In this document: piece after piece, positions 24,101-33,239 of the stretch
Position numbering within the stretch: the first letter of the stretch is position 1
Layout: every line of letters begins with the position of its first letter
Assembly (NCBI GenBank): GCA_947589675.1
Contig: CANQCI010000013.1
Coordinates: 1 to 42,472 of the forward strand
DNA from: an uncultured Bacilli bacterium
Lineage (GTDB): Bacteria; Bacillota_I; Bacilli_A; RF39; UBA660
DNA: 42,472 nt
Reading direction: 5' to 3'
The notes under the pieces: generated by a model
The model's database searches: none
Told to the model about the DNA's origin: nothing
Seen by the model: the letters and a program-made list of their open reading frames with translations, nothing else
Translations under genes and position numbers: made by a program

Positions 24101-24243
24101 ACGTAATTGATGAAGATACTTTAAAAACTGCTAGTGGAAATAGTATTTTAAGTGAGATTGATTCAGATTTAACTGGATATAAATTAAATAAATGGCAAAT
24201 GGATGAGGCTGGAAATCCAACCTTTATTTATTCAAATGATTAA
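21124..24243 (+). CDS. Large exported protein: SipW-type head, Fn3-like middle, GLUG-like repeats
   Basis: From ATG 21124 the protein has 1039 aa; GAGGGTG at 21108-21114 is the ribosome binding site. The frame is open to 21070, but that part contains the promoter. The hydrophobic segment LMSLALMLLLLLLIGATYAYFTAQRG has the same junction as the four proteins at 160-4157. The head continues like them (TTDSLQFTNGNKINIVANQDNF, VKGYDIS, LINLNQDQNKNAGKSF), but lacks their Cys. Then come two fibronectin-III-like domains (about residues 210-420), an EEYPYAIKNVEDLVQLS opening, and about a dozen GGLIG/GGLVG-type GLUG repeats expected to form a beta-helix. There is no sortase signal or C-terminal membrane segment. 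An adhesive surface or matrix fibre role is likely. Confidence 0.8.
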   Translation: MRKIMENKKNKLMSLALMLLLLLLIGATYAYFTAQRGSGGSAQIEVGSGTTDSLQFTNGNKINIVANQDNFKKDGENQSDSSIVTATLTPNNTTKEASDMYNVYLVIEDNELVYTTENSEPELVLKVINPASIEITSMDAVKYIDNVGFDITELKPGIYPIVKGYDISANEEPKVDNWEITVTLINLNQDQNKNAGKSFTGKVYITKDDLGENDLIKVNSITSTTTTNTINVDLKIGQEIGKVDKYYFAIEETKESPEDIQTESVASALAKEYEESPTATYAFTTIKEEPLKASQNYKIYGYGIDTKGFRSNIYETIVTTDEYQIPTIESVSHVENENSTTLTVTGQGGTNDISKYQYSIDNNNWIDTSDATGTITISDLDYNKSYEIRIRAVDAEGRYSNIWVENIKIIKLGTEEYPYAIKNVEDLVQLSTEVNGGNPHTGEYYKLENDIDFTGNDNFIPIGNRLAPFKGVFDGYNKNISNLNINVDDLVDNLDASSLNYGLFGNITDGLVKNISISGNIESTKAINAGGIAGAATDTKFINCHNSVNLTSGAYPYSVGGIVGETYNNVEVINCSNDAKIIGGGDAGGLVGWSAENTNVLISQSFNTGEVIDQNNQFAGGLFGYSCDTNNKVEIVDSYNTGKVSAISEEANYVGGLIGSSLGTTVITNSYNNASLETDNDLGNVGGLIGNAGINTVLTNSRNLNTITNGSHVGGLIGYIPTNENAEAIISKSWNEGAITKNKGSVTGSDGGIGGLIGEVGAIKSAIINNSYNKGDITDDLEETNNSIAGGLIGRIRSFYTINNSYNKGKIERIGTIDNIHDQNIGGLVSCSEGPKAIIYNSFNEGKIIGGNRVGGLIANSVSSLIFLNSYNTGDVSSILNGASNVYAGGLLGYAWPNSPINTYLNSYNIGNITSAMHSGGISGYNSQGEVTLNNVYNIGNISGVSGNYAFGNLNLTPNFNNFYYKDGSVSSLDISGNIIQSNEELLNNLNDNVIDEDTLKTASGNSILSEIDSDLTGYKLNKWQMDEAGNPTFIYSND

Positions 24244-24265
24244 AAAGTGAGGAATCACTTTTTTT
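24243..24265 (+). terminator. Terminator of the 1039-aa protein gene
   Basis: AAAAGTGA-GGAA-TCACTTTT followed by TTT, starting at the stop codon. Confidence 0.75.
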
Positions 24266-24295
24266 AGTTTATGGAGTTGAAGTTTTTGTTCAACC

Positions 24296-24324
24296 TTGAT
24301 TTATTTGGGCATAACAATTATAAT
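24296..24324 (+). promoter_or_regulatory. rny promoter
   Basis: TTGATT (24296-24301), 17-bp spacer, TATAAT (24319-24324), 46 bp before the ATG. Confidence 0.7.
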
Positions 24325-24370
24325 TAAATTATGGAATAGTTATTTTATTCTATAAATGGGAGGATATAAA

Positions 24371-25924
24371 ATGGATAAAATTTTAATTTCCATTTTAACT
24401 CTGATAATTGGAATTTTTGTTGGTGGAGGAATTATTTGGTTATTACAAACCTTTAAGACTTCTAAAAAAATAGCTAAAGCTAATAAGTTTATCGAAGATG
24501 CTAAAAAGGAAGCGGAAAAAAATAAGCGAGATGCCTTATTAGAATTAAAAGAAGAAAGTTATAAATTAAAACAACAAACTGATGCGGAAATAAAAGAGCG
24601 TAAGGCTGAACTATTGCAATCCGAAGAAAGGATTCAAAACCGTGAAAATAGTCTTGATAAAAGAGAAGAAATGCTTCAAAAAAGAGATGACTCTCTACAA
24701 GATAAAGAAAATGATTTATTAGCTAAACAAAAAGTTTTACAAGAAAAAGAGGAAAAAATGGATAAACTTCTTAAAGAAGAAGTGGAAAAATTAGAAAAAA
24801 TCGCGGGATTTAGTAAAGAAAAAGCCCATGATTTAATTATGCAACGGGTCGAAAATGATATGGAGTTAGAAATAACAAGCTATATCAAAGAACAAGAATC
24901 AAAAGCTAAATTGGAAGCTCATGAGATAGCTAAACAATTGATAGTCAATAGCATGGAAAGATATGCTGATGATGTCGTGGGGCTTCAAACAGTTAGTACT
25001 ATCGATTTACCTAATGATGATATGAAGGGAAGATTAATTGGCAGAGAAGGAAGAAATATTAGAACAATTGAATCAGTAACGGGAGTAGACTTAATTATTG
25101 ATGATACGCCTGAGGCAATTGTGATATCTTCATTTGACCCCTTACGAAGAGAAATTGCCAAGATTACAATTGAAACCCTAATTAAAGATGGACGGATTCA
25201 TCCGGCTCGAATTGAAGAAGTTTATGATAAAACTTTAAAAGACATGAATACCAAAATCATGGAAATGGGGAATAAAACTGTTAGTGATTTAGGTTTAACT
25301 AAGATGGATCCTGAACTAATAAATTTAGTAGGAAAGTTAAACTTTCGAACTAGTTATGGACAAAATGCTTTAAAACATTCCATTGAAGTTGCTAATTTGT
25401 GTGGCTTGATGGCCTCCGAATTAGGTGAAAATGTGGCTTTAGCTAAAAGAGCGGGGCTTTTACATGATATAGGCAAAGCAATTGATTTTGAAGTTGAAGG
25501 AAGTCATGTAGACATTGGCGTCGAATTTGCTAAAAAACATCATGAAAATGAAGTTGTTATTAATTCGATTGCCTCTCATCATGGAGATACGGATGCTAAA
25601 TCAGTTATTGCTGTTTTAGTGGCAACGGCTGACACTTTATCTGCGGCAAGACCAGGAGCAAGAAATGATAGCTTAGAAAATTATATTAAACGTTTAGAAC
25701 AACTAGAAGAAATTGGTAATTCATATGCGGGTGTAGAAAAAACATTTGCCATGCAAGCTGGTCGGGAACTACGGGTTATGGTTAAACCTAATGAAGTTGA
25801 TGATGCCAAGACTTATAAATTAGCTCGGGATATTAAAGAAAAGATTGAAAATGAAATGCAATATCCAGGAACTATTAAAGTTACTGTAATAAGAGAAACT
25901 AGGGTTTCCGAAGAAGCTAAATAG
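24371..25924 (+). CDS. rny: Ribonuclease Y
   Basis: From ATG 24371 the protein has 517 aa ([11 protein letters not shown]). An ATG at 24356 is in frame, but GGGAGGA lies right after it and serves 24371. It has one N-terminal membrane helix, then a long coiled coil (about residues 25-165, rich in Glu, Lys and Gln). The KH domain has [15 protein letters not shown], and the HD domain has [10 protein letters not shown] and [10 protein letters not shown] (HD pair). It is a membrane-bound endoribonuclease that starts mRNA decay in Firmicutes. The convergent neighbour is another mRNA-decay enzyme, RNase J. Confidence 0.97.
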   Translation: MDKILISILTLIIGIFVGGGIIWLLQTFKTSKKIAKANKFIEDAKKEAEKNKRDALLELKEESYKLKQQTDAEIKERKAELLQSEERIQNRENSLDKREEMLQKRDDSLQDKENDLLAKQKVLQEKEEKMDKLLKEEVEKLEKIAGFSKEKAHDLIMQRVENDMELEITSYIKEQESKAKLEAHEIAKQLIVNSMERYADDVVGLQTVSTIDLPNDDMKGRLIGREGRNIRTIESVTGVDLIIDDTPEAIVISSFDPLRREIAKITIETLIKDGRIHPARIEEVYDKTLKDMNTKIMEMGNKTVSDLGLTKMDPELINLVGKLNFRTSYGQNALKHSIEVANLCGLMASELGENVALAKRAGLLHDIGKAIDFEVEGSHVDIGVEFAKKHHENEVVINSIASHHGDTDAKSVIAVLVATADTLSAARPGARNDSLENYIKRLEQLEEIGNSYAGVEKTFAMQAGRELRVMVKPNEVDDAKTYKLARDIKEKIENEMQYPGTIKVTVIRETRVSEEAK

Positions 25925-25926
25925 GA

Positions 25927-25954
25927 AGAGTTATAAATTTTATAGCTCTTTTTT
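25927..25954 (+). terminator. rny terminator
   Basis: AGAGTTATA pairs with TATAGCTCT (one G-U) across a 5-nt loop, then TTTTTT. Confidence 0.75.
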
Positions 25955-25961
25955 AATATAT

Positions 25962-25994
25962 AAAAAAAGTAAATCAATTAAGTTTGATTTACTT
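25962..25994 (-). terminator. RNase J gene terminator
   Basis: On the minus strand AAGTAAATCA / TGATTTACTT is followed by T6-7. It overlaps the RNase J stop codon. Confidence 0.75.
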
Positions 25995-27651
25995 CCATAA
26001 TAACTGGTAATATGATGGGACGACGTCCAGTTAAAGAATTAATAAATGGTAATAATTCTAAGATAATTTGATTTTTTAAATCAGTATAACTATAAGGGGT
26101 TTTATTTAAGAAATTATTAACAATGTCCGCAATTTTGCGTTCAATTTTTTGCATTAATTCTTGATTTTCATTGACTAAAACAAAACCTCTCGCAGTAACA
26201 TTAGGCTTTAACAATAATTTTCTGGTTAAAGTATTAATGTTTAAAATAGTAATTAAAATTCCATCTTGACTCATAAGTTTTCGATCCTTTATGACCACAC
26301 TACCAATATCGCCAACTCGGGAACCATCAACATAAACATCCCCGGCGGTTATATGACCATTTCGTCTGACCTCGCCATTTAAAAGTTCTACGACATCTCC
26401 GTTAGAACAAATAAAAGTATTTTCTGGTTTAATTCCACAGTCTATCCCAATTTCAGTATGTCTTTTTAACATCCGATATTCACCATGCATAGGCATAAAA
26501 TATTTAGGGTTAATTATTCTTAACATCCATTTTAGTTCTTCTTCTTTAGCATGCCCAGATGTATGAATATCACTAAAATCAGAATTAGTAAAAACCCGAA
26601 CTCCTCGTAAATAAAGTTTATTAATAATTCGGTTAATACTTTCCGCATTGCCAGGAATAGGGCTGGAAGAAAAAATTACTAAATCATCATTTAAAAGGGA
26701 AATTTGTTTGTGTTGACCATTGGCAATTCGTGATAATGCGGCTAAAGGTTCACCTTGCGAACCTGTACATAAAATACAGACTTCATTTCGTTTTAAACTT
26801 TTAGCTTGACTAGCTTCAATAAATAAACTTTTATCAGTAATTAAACCATTATTTAAAGCTAAATCAACACTATTTTCCATACTCCGACCAAAAACAATAA
26901 TTTTCCGGTTATATTTTTTACAGGTTTCCGCAATATGTTTTACTCGGTAGATATTGGAGGCAAATGTTGCAATAATAACCCGTCCATGATGTTTACTAAT
27001 AATATCATTTAACGTATCATCTACCGCACTTTCACTCTTCGAATAACCTGGGGTTAAAGCATTCGTGGAATCACTAAGTAAAAGGGTTACCCCTTGAGCC
27101 CCAGCTTGAGCCATTTTTTGAATGTTAGCCACTGGCCCAATTGGGGTTAAATCAAATTTAAAGTCCCCAGTTTCAAAAATGGTACCATTAGGTGTTTTAA
27201 TTAAAAGAGCAAAACTATCAGGAATAGAGTGGGTTGTATTAATAAATTCAAGATGAAAATGTTTAAAATCAACAACTAATTCGGAATTAATAATTTGAAA
27301 ATTATTATATTTCATGTTTCGTTCAATTAATTTTTTATTAATTAAATCAAAAGCAATTTTGGGGGTATAAATAACTGGAATATTAACCGCTTGCAATAAA
27401 AAAGGAATCCCCCCGATGTGGTCTTCATGACCATGGGTGATAAATAATGCCTTAATCTTCTTTTCATTTTTCTTTAAGTAACTTACATCCTGGATAACAT
27501 AATCGACTCCTAAAAGGTTTTCTTCGGGAAACATTACCCCCGCATCAATTATAATAATTTCGTTAGCATGTTCCACAATATACATGTTTTTGCCAACTTC
27601 CCCAAGCCCGCCTAAAGCGACAACTTGCGTAGCAATTGTATTTTCTTTCAT
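25978..27651 (-). CDS. Ribonuclease J
   Basis: This 557-aa protein is a metallo-beta-lactamase/beta-CASP nuclease. The metal site is THGHEDHIGG (HxHxDH), with downstream ETGDFKFD and SDSTNA blocks and the beta-CASP motifs FASNIYR, GRSME, CTGSQGEP and SSSPIPGN. PMHGEYR and SGHA are also present. The C-terminal domain ends with RRPIILPVIMEV. It is a 5'-3' exo- and endoribonuclease for mRNA decay and rRNA maturation. J1 versus J2 cannot be decided here. AAGAAGG precedes the ATG. Its placement tail-to-tail with rny groups the two main Firmicute mRNA-decay nucleases. Confidence 0.95.
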   Translation of the reverse strand: MKENTIATQVVALGGLGEVGKNMYIVEHANEIIIIDAGVMFPEENLLGVDYVIQDVSYLKKNEKKIKALFITHGHEDHIGGIPFLLQAVNIPVIYTPKIAFDLINKKLIERNMKYNNFQIINSELVVDFKHFHLEFINTTHSIPDSFALLIKTPNGTIFETGDFKFDLTPIGPVANIQKMAQAGAQGVTLLLSDSTNALTPGYSKSESAVDDTLNDIISKHHGRVIIATFASNIYRVKHIAETCKKYNRKIIVFGRSMENSVDLALNNGLITDKSLFIEASQAKSLKRNEVCILCTGSQGEPLAALSRIANGQHKQISLLNDDLVIFSSSPIPGNAESINRIINKLYLRGVRVFTNSDFSDIHTSGHAKEEELKWMLRIINPKYFMPMHGEYRMLKRHTEIGIDCGIKPENTFICSNGDVVELLNGEVRRNGHITAGDVYVDGSRVGDIGSVVIKDRKLMSQDGILITILNINTLTRKLLLKPNVTARGFVLVNENQELMQKIERKIADIVNNFLNKTPYSYTDLKNQIILELLPFINSLTGRRPIILPVIMEVNQT

Positions 27652-27700
27652 TATAAAAATTTCCTTCTTTCTTAATCTCTAAAGTTTTTAACTACCACTA

Positions 27701-27729
27701 ATTATATCGAAAAAATTGTTACTTGTCTA
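27701..27729 (-). promoter_or_regulatory. RNase J gene promoter
   Basis: On the minus strand TAGACA (27729-27724), a 17-bp spacer and TATAAT (27706-27701). Confidence 0.7.
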
Positions 27730-27793
27730 TAAAATTTTATGAAGAGGGTTGGCAACTTCTGGATTTTTATTTATAATACAGAAGGTGATTTTG

Positions 27794-30700
27794 ATGAATT
27801 ATGGCCAAGAAATATTAAAAATTAATAAAAAAATAATTAATGAAGAATGGAATTTTACGGATAATGAACTATATTTAATTAAAAGAGATTATGAATTAAA
27901 AAATACTTGCCTAACTATGTTTGAAGTAAATAAAAACATAATTGATTATATTTTACCAGTAGCTTTAAGCTGGCTTCAAACTAATAATAATCATTTTCCC
28001 GAACAATTTTGCTATCAGTGTGTCAAGAGAATTTTAGCTAGTCCAGAAAATGATACTCCAGAACTTAATCTTGAATATTTAAAAAATATTGTTTCTAAAA
28101 TAGAATACTTGAATATTTTAGAGGTTATAAAAAATTATTTTCAAACAGTTAATATTAATGATTACAAAGAAAAGATAGATTTAAATAAAGAAATTATTTT
28201 AATGTTAATAGAATTAAAACGCTTTGATATTTTAAATAAGACAAAAATTCCTCATTATTTAAGATTATCATTTACGAAAAATGAAGCTTTAATTGTTTTA
28301 AAAGAATTTCCTTTTACTGAGTATGATTTACCAATATTTGCAAGTAGTAATTTAAAAGACTTATTTAATATTATTGAAGATTATAGTACTATGAATTTAA
28401 TGCCTTTATCATACTTATTTACTTATTATGGTAATGAAACAATATTACATGAAGAAAAAGCCAAAATTGCTAAGTTAATTGATTATAAGTTAGCTAATGA
28501 GAAGTGGACTTTTAAAGATACTGATATTGGTTATTTAGAATATTTATCGGATAAAAATCCTCAAGAAAAAATCGAACTAGGGCTTAAAGCTTTAGACCAT
28601 GGTTATGTTAATTTATTTTTAAATCTTTTAAGTTATCCAATTTTTGGGGAGGAAGAATATATTTTATTTAATGAAGAAAATCTAAATAAATTTCTAAAAA
28701 TACTTGCTAGTTATCCTGATGAAGTAATAGTTACTAATCTTTCTTCAATTGTTTCTTTAAAATATTTATTTACAAAAGAGGAAATAAGAAAAGCTTTTAT
28801 TAAAAATACTAATATTATTAATTTCTTAAATAAAATAGATAATGCCGTTATTAAAAGTGAAACTAAAGAAGAAGTTATAAATCAAGTTATTGAGGAAATA
28901 GAAAATAATAATCCTCATTATAAAGATACTAGATTAAATGGTATATTTTTTAATGAAGGGATAATTGATGCTTTATTAGCTCAACATAATTATTCTTTTT
29001 TAAATTATAATTTTACCATGACTTGTCCTAAAAGGTTGGTCAAAAAAATATGTTTTAAAATCTATAATTCTTTAACTAAAGAAGATTTTACTTTAACTCG
29101 AGATACTAAGAGTTTTTATTGGTTATTATATGATTATAATCCTAATTTTTTTAATGATTTAATTTTTAATCAAAAGTTTGCTGATTTTTTAAATATGGCT
29201 ATGCCCACAGTACTACATGAAAATATTATTTTAAATGAGGAAGCTCAAACTATTTTAGGTGATTATTTAGCTAATAATTATGCTTATGCTGATAAATTAC
29301 TACGTAATAAAGAATTTATTTTTAATGCTCCCATAATTTTAAATACTTATTTTACGAAATTACCATTTTTAATTCCTAATATTATAAATTATATATATGA
29401 TGAAGATGATGATGTTATGTATACTTTAGAAAATTATAATATTATCAAAAAATATTTTATTAAAGAATATAATTTAAATGGTAAGCACTTAGATTATTTA
29501 GCTCAAAAATTTGGTTATCGAATAATTAAATACTTAGGTTTTTCTAATCTAAATTTAATTGTTAATTTTGATGATGAAGAGTTTTTTAGATTAATGGATA
29601 TATTAACAATTCATGATTTTACGATAACTGATGCTGAGAATATTTATGATGCTTTAAAACAACATGAATTTGCTAAAGATAATTATGAAAAAATTAATAT
29701 CTTTCCAAGGCTAATGTATGCTTTAGAAAATAAAAGAGGTTATAGTCATGATTACATAGAACTGTTAAGTAATTTAAATAAAGATTTTATCCAAAAGTTT
29801 CAACATACTTATCCTGAGTATCATAATATAAGTAACTGTAAAGAAATCATTGATAGTATTTTAATAAATATAATTGAGGGACAAGATAAAGAAAAGAATA
29901 TTGAAATGCTTCATTTTATTTGTCAATATTATATTGCTAAAAAGCGAGAAGAGTATCGTCAAAAGTCGAATATGTATGAAGAATTAGAAATAAAATATGA
30001 ATATGATGCTAAAGATTATGAAAGCAAATTTACCAAATACTTATTATTATATATAAATGACCCGATGCTTGAAAAGTTACGATACGTTCTATGTAAAAGT
30101 TTAAAACACAAAGGACTTAGCGAAAGTTTAATTAATGATTGCCTTAATTATTTTTCTCCCAAGGATAATATAGTTTTTCAAAATAGTGAACAAGAAATTA
30201 AACAAAATATTAAAACGGTTATTTTAACTTTAAAAAATATTTATCCTAATTTGATTGATCGAGATTTATTAAGAGAATTAAAATATGAATTTCAATATTT
30301 TAAAAAAGTAAAAAAACATTATTATTTTGATAAAGAAGATATAGATATCTATAATTTTTTAATTAATTTAAATATTCCTAATTTAGAAAAAAATGTTTTA
30401 AGTGATCCGGAAGTATGTAATTCTTTGCTAAAGACTTTAAATAAATATAAATTATTTAATTTACCAAATAATTTTCAAAAACTCTTAGCTAAATTAAATA
30501 TTGATTTTAAGTTTATCTATCTTAGTTCTTTTGTTTCCTTTTATGATAAAATATATAAGAAGCAAAAGGATAATATGGGCTTATTAACAGTTTTAAAAAG
30601 TGCGGAGATTTATTCATCTGTTTCTAGTGTTTATGCTCAAATATTAGGTCAAGAAGATATGAATCTAATTAAGTTAAATCCTAAACCTTATTCTTCGCCT

Positions 30701-31669
30701 CAAAATAGAGAGTTACGGTTGAAAAATTCGGTAGAATTGACTAAAAATAATTTTTTAAGAACTAATGTCGCTATTCCCACTTTTAACGAAACTTTTGAAT
30801 TAAAGGATGGCAAAAAATTGCAAGTTATTGTGGGAAATTTCACTCATCCTAGTAATTTAACCCATGGGGAAAGAACTGGCTCTTGTATGCGTCTTGGTGG
30901 GATTGGGGATAGTTTATATAAATTTACTTTAACCAATCCTTTTGGTTTTCATATTCGCTTTATGGATCCCGATACTCATGAGTATGTTTCCCGGGCTAGT
31001 GGTTTTCGAAATGGTAATACCGTATTTTTAAATCAATTGAGATATAGTTGTCTTAAAAAATATGATAATAATGATTTAGTGGAAGCTTGTTCTAAAGCCA
31101 GTAAAAGGCTCCTAGAGTTAAGTAAAGAGAGTACCTGTCCGATTGAAAATGTGGTAGTAAGTTGTGCATTTGCTACTTCTTATTGTAAGTTACCAAGGAC
31201 TTATTTGGACATTCAAAATATTAAAGATGGCTTACCGGTATTTTATAGTGATATTTCGGGCAATGAAGTAGTCTATGTTTTAGCTAGTAATAGGAAAGAG
31301 GGCTTAGTACCAATTAATTTAGATAATAGCCAAGTTCCTTATTATTTACCAGCTCGTGAAAAAACGGTAATGGGATACAGTACAGCTGAGTTATATCCGC
31401 TTGTTAATCGGATATATGCTATAGATAAAATTTTAAAAAAAGAAAATTATGAATATCTTGATTCTTATTATTTAGAACAAGAAATAGTCTATGGTTTGGC
31501 CAATCAAGATTGGTTTGTCTTTGTTGATGAAGCGGGAGTAATTCATAAAATGATTATTGGTTATGATAAGCGAGCTCAAGAAGAATATCAAGAAGCTCAA
31601 AAAATAGTTAGTAAATATATAGAAAATATCGAGATTAAACGAAGTGAGGTTCAAAATTATGGCTTGTAA
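27794..31669 (+). CDS. Giant hypothetical protein, 1291 aa
   Basis: The start is ATG 27794 after GAAGGTGA (27781-27788); the frame is open further to 27749. The first ~1000 residues are almost all alpha-helical, rich in Asn, Leu, Tyr and Lys, and look like a solenoid with helical repeats. From about residue 1000 a compact C-terminal domain appears: LQVIVGNFTHPSNLTHGERT, then GSCMRLGGIGD, FGFHIRFMDPDTHEYVSRASG and VVSCAFATSYC. The Cys-Met-Arg-x-Gly-Gly core with nearby His and Glu looks catalytic or metal-related, and its layout faintly recalls the C-terminal region of PcfJ-like proteins, but I cannot name it. No signal peptide or membrane segment. The next gene overlaps its 3' end. Confidence 0.75.
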   Translation: MNYGQEILKINKKIINEEWNFTDNELYLIKRDYELKNTCLTMFEVNKNIIDYILPVALSWLQTNNNHFPEQFCYQCVKRILASPENDTPELNLEYLKNIVSKIEYLNILEVIKNYFQTVNINDYKEKIDLNKEIILMLIELKRFDILNKTKIPHYLRLSFTKNEALIVLKEFPFTEYDLPIFASSNLKDLFNIIEDYSTMNLMPLSYLFTYYGNETILHEEKAKIAKLIDYKLANEKWTFKDTDIGYLEYLSDKNPQEKIELGLKALDHGYVNLFLNLLSYPIFGEEEYILFNEENLNKFLKILASYPDEVIVTNLSSIVSLKYLFTKEEIRKAFIKNTNIINFLNKIDNAVIKSETKEEVINQVIEEIENNNPHYKDTRLNGIFFNEGIIDALLAQHNYSFLNYNFTMTCPKRLVKKICFKIYNSLTKEDFTLTRDTKSFYWLLYDYNPNFFNDLIFNQKFADFLNMAMPTVLHENIILNEEAQTILGDYLANNYAYADKLLRNKEFIFNAPIILNTYFTKLPFLIPNIINYIYDEDDDVMYTLENYNIIKKYFIKEYNLNGKHLDYLAQKFGYRIIKYLGFSNLNLIVNFDDEEFFRLMDILTIHDFTITDAENIYDALKQHEFAKDNYEKINIFPRLMYALENKRGYSHDYIELLSNLNKDFIQKFQHTYPEYHNISNCKEIIDSILINIIEGQDKEKNIEMLHFICQYYIAKKREEYRQKSNMYEELEIKYEYDAKDYESKFTKYLLLYINDPMLEKLRYVLCKSLKHKGLSESLINDCLNYFSPKDNIVFQNSEQEIKQNIKTVILTLKNIYPNLIDRDLLRELKYEFQYFKKVKKHYYFDKEDIDIYNFLINLNIPNLEKNVLSDPEVCNSLLKTLNKYKLFNLPNNFQKLLAKLNIDFKFIYLSSFVSFYDKIYKKQKDNMGLLTVLKSAEIYSSVSSVYAQILGQEDMNLIKLNPKPYSSPQNRELRLKNSVELTKNNFLRTNVAIPTFNETFELKDGKKLQVIVGNFTHPSNLTHGERTGSCMRLGGIGDSLYKFTLTNPFGFHIRFMDPDTHEYVSRASGFRNGNTVFLNQLRYSCLKKYDNNDLVEACSKASKRLLELSKESTCPIENVVVSCAFATSYCKLPRTYLDIQNIKDGLPVFYSDISGNEVVYVLASNRKEGLVPINLDNSQVPYYLPAREKTVMGYSTAELYPLVNRIYAIDKILKKENYEYLDSYYLEQEIVYGLANQDWFVFVDEAGVIHKMIIGYDKRAQEEYQEAQKIVSKYIENIEIKRSEVQNYGL

Positions 31670-31880
31670 AGTAGGAAAAATAAAAGAATATAGTGATGGT
31701 TATGGAGAAATTATGACAAGTGATGCGGAATACTTTTTTATTAGTGAAGATAATGTTTTATTTAAAAAGGGAGATTTAGTATCATTTCGTCCGGAGGTAA
31801 CCGAGATAGGTAATAAAGCCTTTTTTGTAAAAAAGATTACTCCCGAGGAAATAAAGCAAATAGTTAATAGTGAAAAATAA
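31659..31880 (+). CDS. Small cold-shock/OB-fold-like protein
   Basis: From ATG 31659 the protein has 73 aa (MACKVGKIKEYSDGYGEI). GTGAGG at 31644-31649 is the ribosome binding site; a GTG there is also in frame, but its use would waste that site. The pattern G-K-I-K-x-Y, GYGEIMTSDAEYFF, FKKGDLVSFRPE and NKAFFVKKI mirrors cold-shock domains (GxVKxF ... GFGFI ... DVFVH ... G.xVxFE ... A.NV), though the RNP aromatic residues are altered. Nucleic-acid binding is plausible. It overlaps the end of the 1291-aa gene by 11 bp, so they are probably co-expressed. Confidence 0.6.
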   Translation: MACKVGKIKEYSDGYGEIMTSDAEYFFISEDNVLFKKGDLVSFRPEVTEIGNKAFFVKKITPEEIKQIVNSEK

Positions 31881-31894
31881 TCAAACAAAAAATG

Positions 31895-31923
31895 TTTATT
31901 TATAAGTTTATTTATTTTATAAT
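31895..31923 (+). promoter_or_regulatory. Possible ftsY promoter
   Basis: TTTATT, 17-bp spacer, TATAAT at 31918-31923, 28 bp before the ftsY ATG. The -35 match is weak. Confidence 0.4.
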
Positions 31924-31950
31924 AATAAATAAAAGAAAGAAGATGATGGC

Positions 31951-32937
31951 ATGGGTTTTTTTGATAAATTAAAAAATATTGTGAAGAAAAAGGAACAGAA
32001 AGAAACTGATAAGCAAGAAATAAAGAAATATGATAAAGGGTTAGAAAAAACTAGAGATGAATTTGTTTCCAAATTAAATGTTTTAGGAATTAAATATACG
32101 AAAGTAAATGAAGAATATTTTGAAGAGTTAGAAAATCTACTGATAATGGCGGATATTGGGGTTAAGACAGTCATGGATTTTATGGATAGACTTCGTAAGA
32201 GAGTTAAAAGTGAAAATATTAGTGATACCGAATATTTAAAAGAAGTTATTGTCGATGAATTATTTATTATTTATGTTAATAATGAAAGTATAACGAGTAA
32301 AATAAATATGGCTGATACTAAGCCAACAGTGATTTTAGTGGTAGGTGTAAATGGTGTAGGGAAAACCACGAGTATTGCCAAGCTGGCTTATAAATATCAA
32401 AGGGAAGGCAAAAAAGTTATGCTTATTGCCGGCGATACCTTTCGGGCGGGAGCAGTTGAACAATTAAAAATTTGGGCTGACCGAACAAATAGTTTGTTCT
32501 ATGGCAAAGAAAATATTGACCCCGCAGGAGTTATTTATGATGGCTTAGTAGAAGCTAAAAAAAATGCCGTGGATATTGTATTAATTGATACCGCCGGACG
32601 ACTTCATAATAAAGTTAATTTAATGAAAGAATTAGAAAAAATAAATAAAGTTATTGGTACCCATATTCCTGGAGCCCCTCATGAAACCTTGCTAGTAATT
32701 GATGCTACCACAGGACAAAATGGAATTATGCAAGCCCAAGCATTTAAAGAAATTACGAATATCACTGGGATTGTTTTAACTAAATTAGATGGGACAGCCA
32801 AAGGGGGAATTGTTCTAGCGATTAAAGAAGCGGTCAACATTCCTGTGAAATTTGTTGGCTTAGGAGAAAAGATGACTGACTTAACCACATTTGATATTGA
32901 AAACTATATTTATGGTTTATTTAAGGATATGATATAA
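31951..32937 (+). CDS. ftsY: Signal recognition particle receptor FtsY
   Basis: This 328-aa protein has a short charged N-terminus (MGFFDKLKNIVKKKEQ), which replaces the long acidic A domain of proteobacterial FtsY. An N domain and then the G domain follow, with GVNGVGKTTSIAKLA (G1), AGDTFRAGAVEQL (G2), DTAGR (G3), TKLDGTAKGG (G4) and the closing GLGEKMTDLTTFD. It docks SRP-ribosome complexes at the membrane with Ffh. The ylxM start codon overlaps its stop. ffh, often next to ylxM, is not in the window. Confidence 0.96.
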   Translation: MGFFDKLKNIVKKKEQKETDKQEIKKYDKGLEKTRDEFVSKLNVLGIKYTKVNEEYFEELENLLIMADIGVKTVMDFMDRLRKRVKSENISDTEYLKEVIVDELFIIYVNNESITSKINMADTKPTVILVVGVNGVGKTTSIAKLAYKYQREGKKVMLIAGDTFRAGAVEQLKIWADRTNSLFYGKENIDPAGVIYDGLVEAKKNAVDIVLIDTAGRLHNKVNLMKELEKINKVIGTHIPGAPHETLLVIDATTGQNGIMQAQAFKEITNITGIVLTKLDGTAKGGIVLAIKEAVNIPVKFVGLGEKMTDLTTFDIENYIYGLFKDMI

Positions 32938-33239
32938 TGGAAAAATTTGTTTATTATGCGGCTTTATATGATTATTATCAAAATTTATTGACCGCTAAAA
33001 ATGCGGCAATTTTCTCTTATTACTATGAGGATAACTTTTCCTTGCAAGAAATAGCGGATTTACTTGGTGTATCTAAAAGTTATATTGGAGCATCGCTTAA
33101 AAATACCGAAAAGAAGTTACAAGATTTAGAAGCCAAGCTTCATCTTTATCACATAGAAGAAGAATTAAATAAATGTTTAGAAAGTGATGATATTGAAGAT
33201 ATCAAAAAAAGAATTAATACTTTACTTAAAGAAGATTAA
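32937..33239 (+). CDS. ylxM: YlxM/UPF0122 helix-turn-helix protein
   Basis: This 100-aa protein has a sigma-70 region 4-like helix-turn-helix (FSLQEIADLLGVSKSYIGASLKNTEKKL), the standard form of YlxM/p13 proteins linked to SRP genes. It is thought to modulate the SRP pathway or its operon. ATG at 32937 overlaps the ftsY TAA by one base. Its 3' end overlaps the convergent membrane-protein gene by 14 bp. Confidence 0.92.
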   Translation: MEKFVYYAALYDYYQNLLTAKNAAIFSYYYEDNFSLQEIADLLGVSKSYIGASLKNTEKKLQDLEAKLHLYHIEEELNKCLESDDIEDIKKRINTLLKED

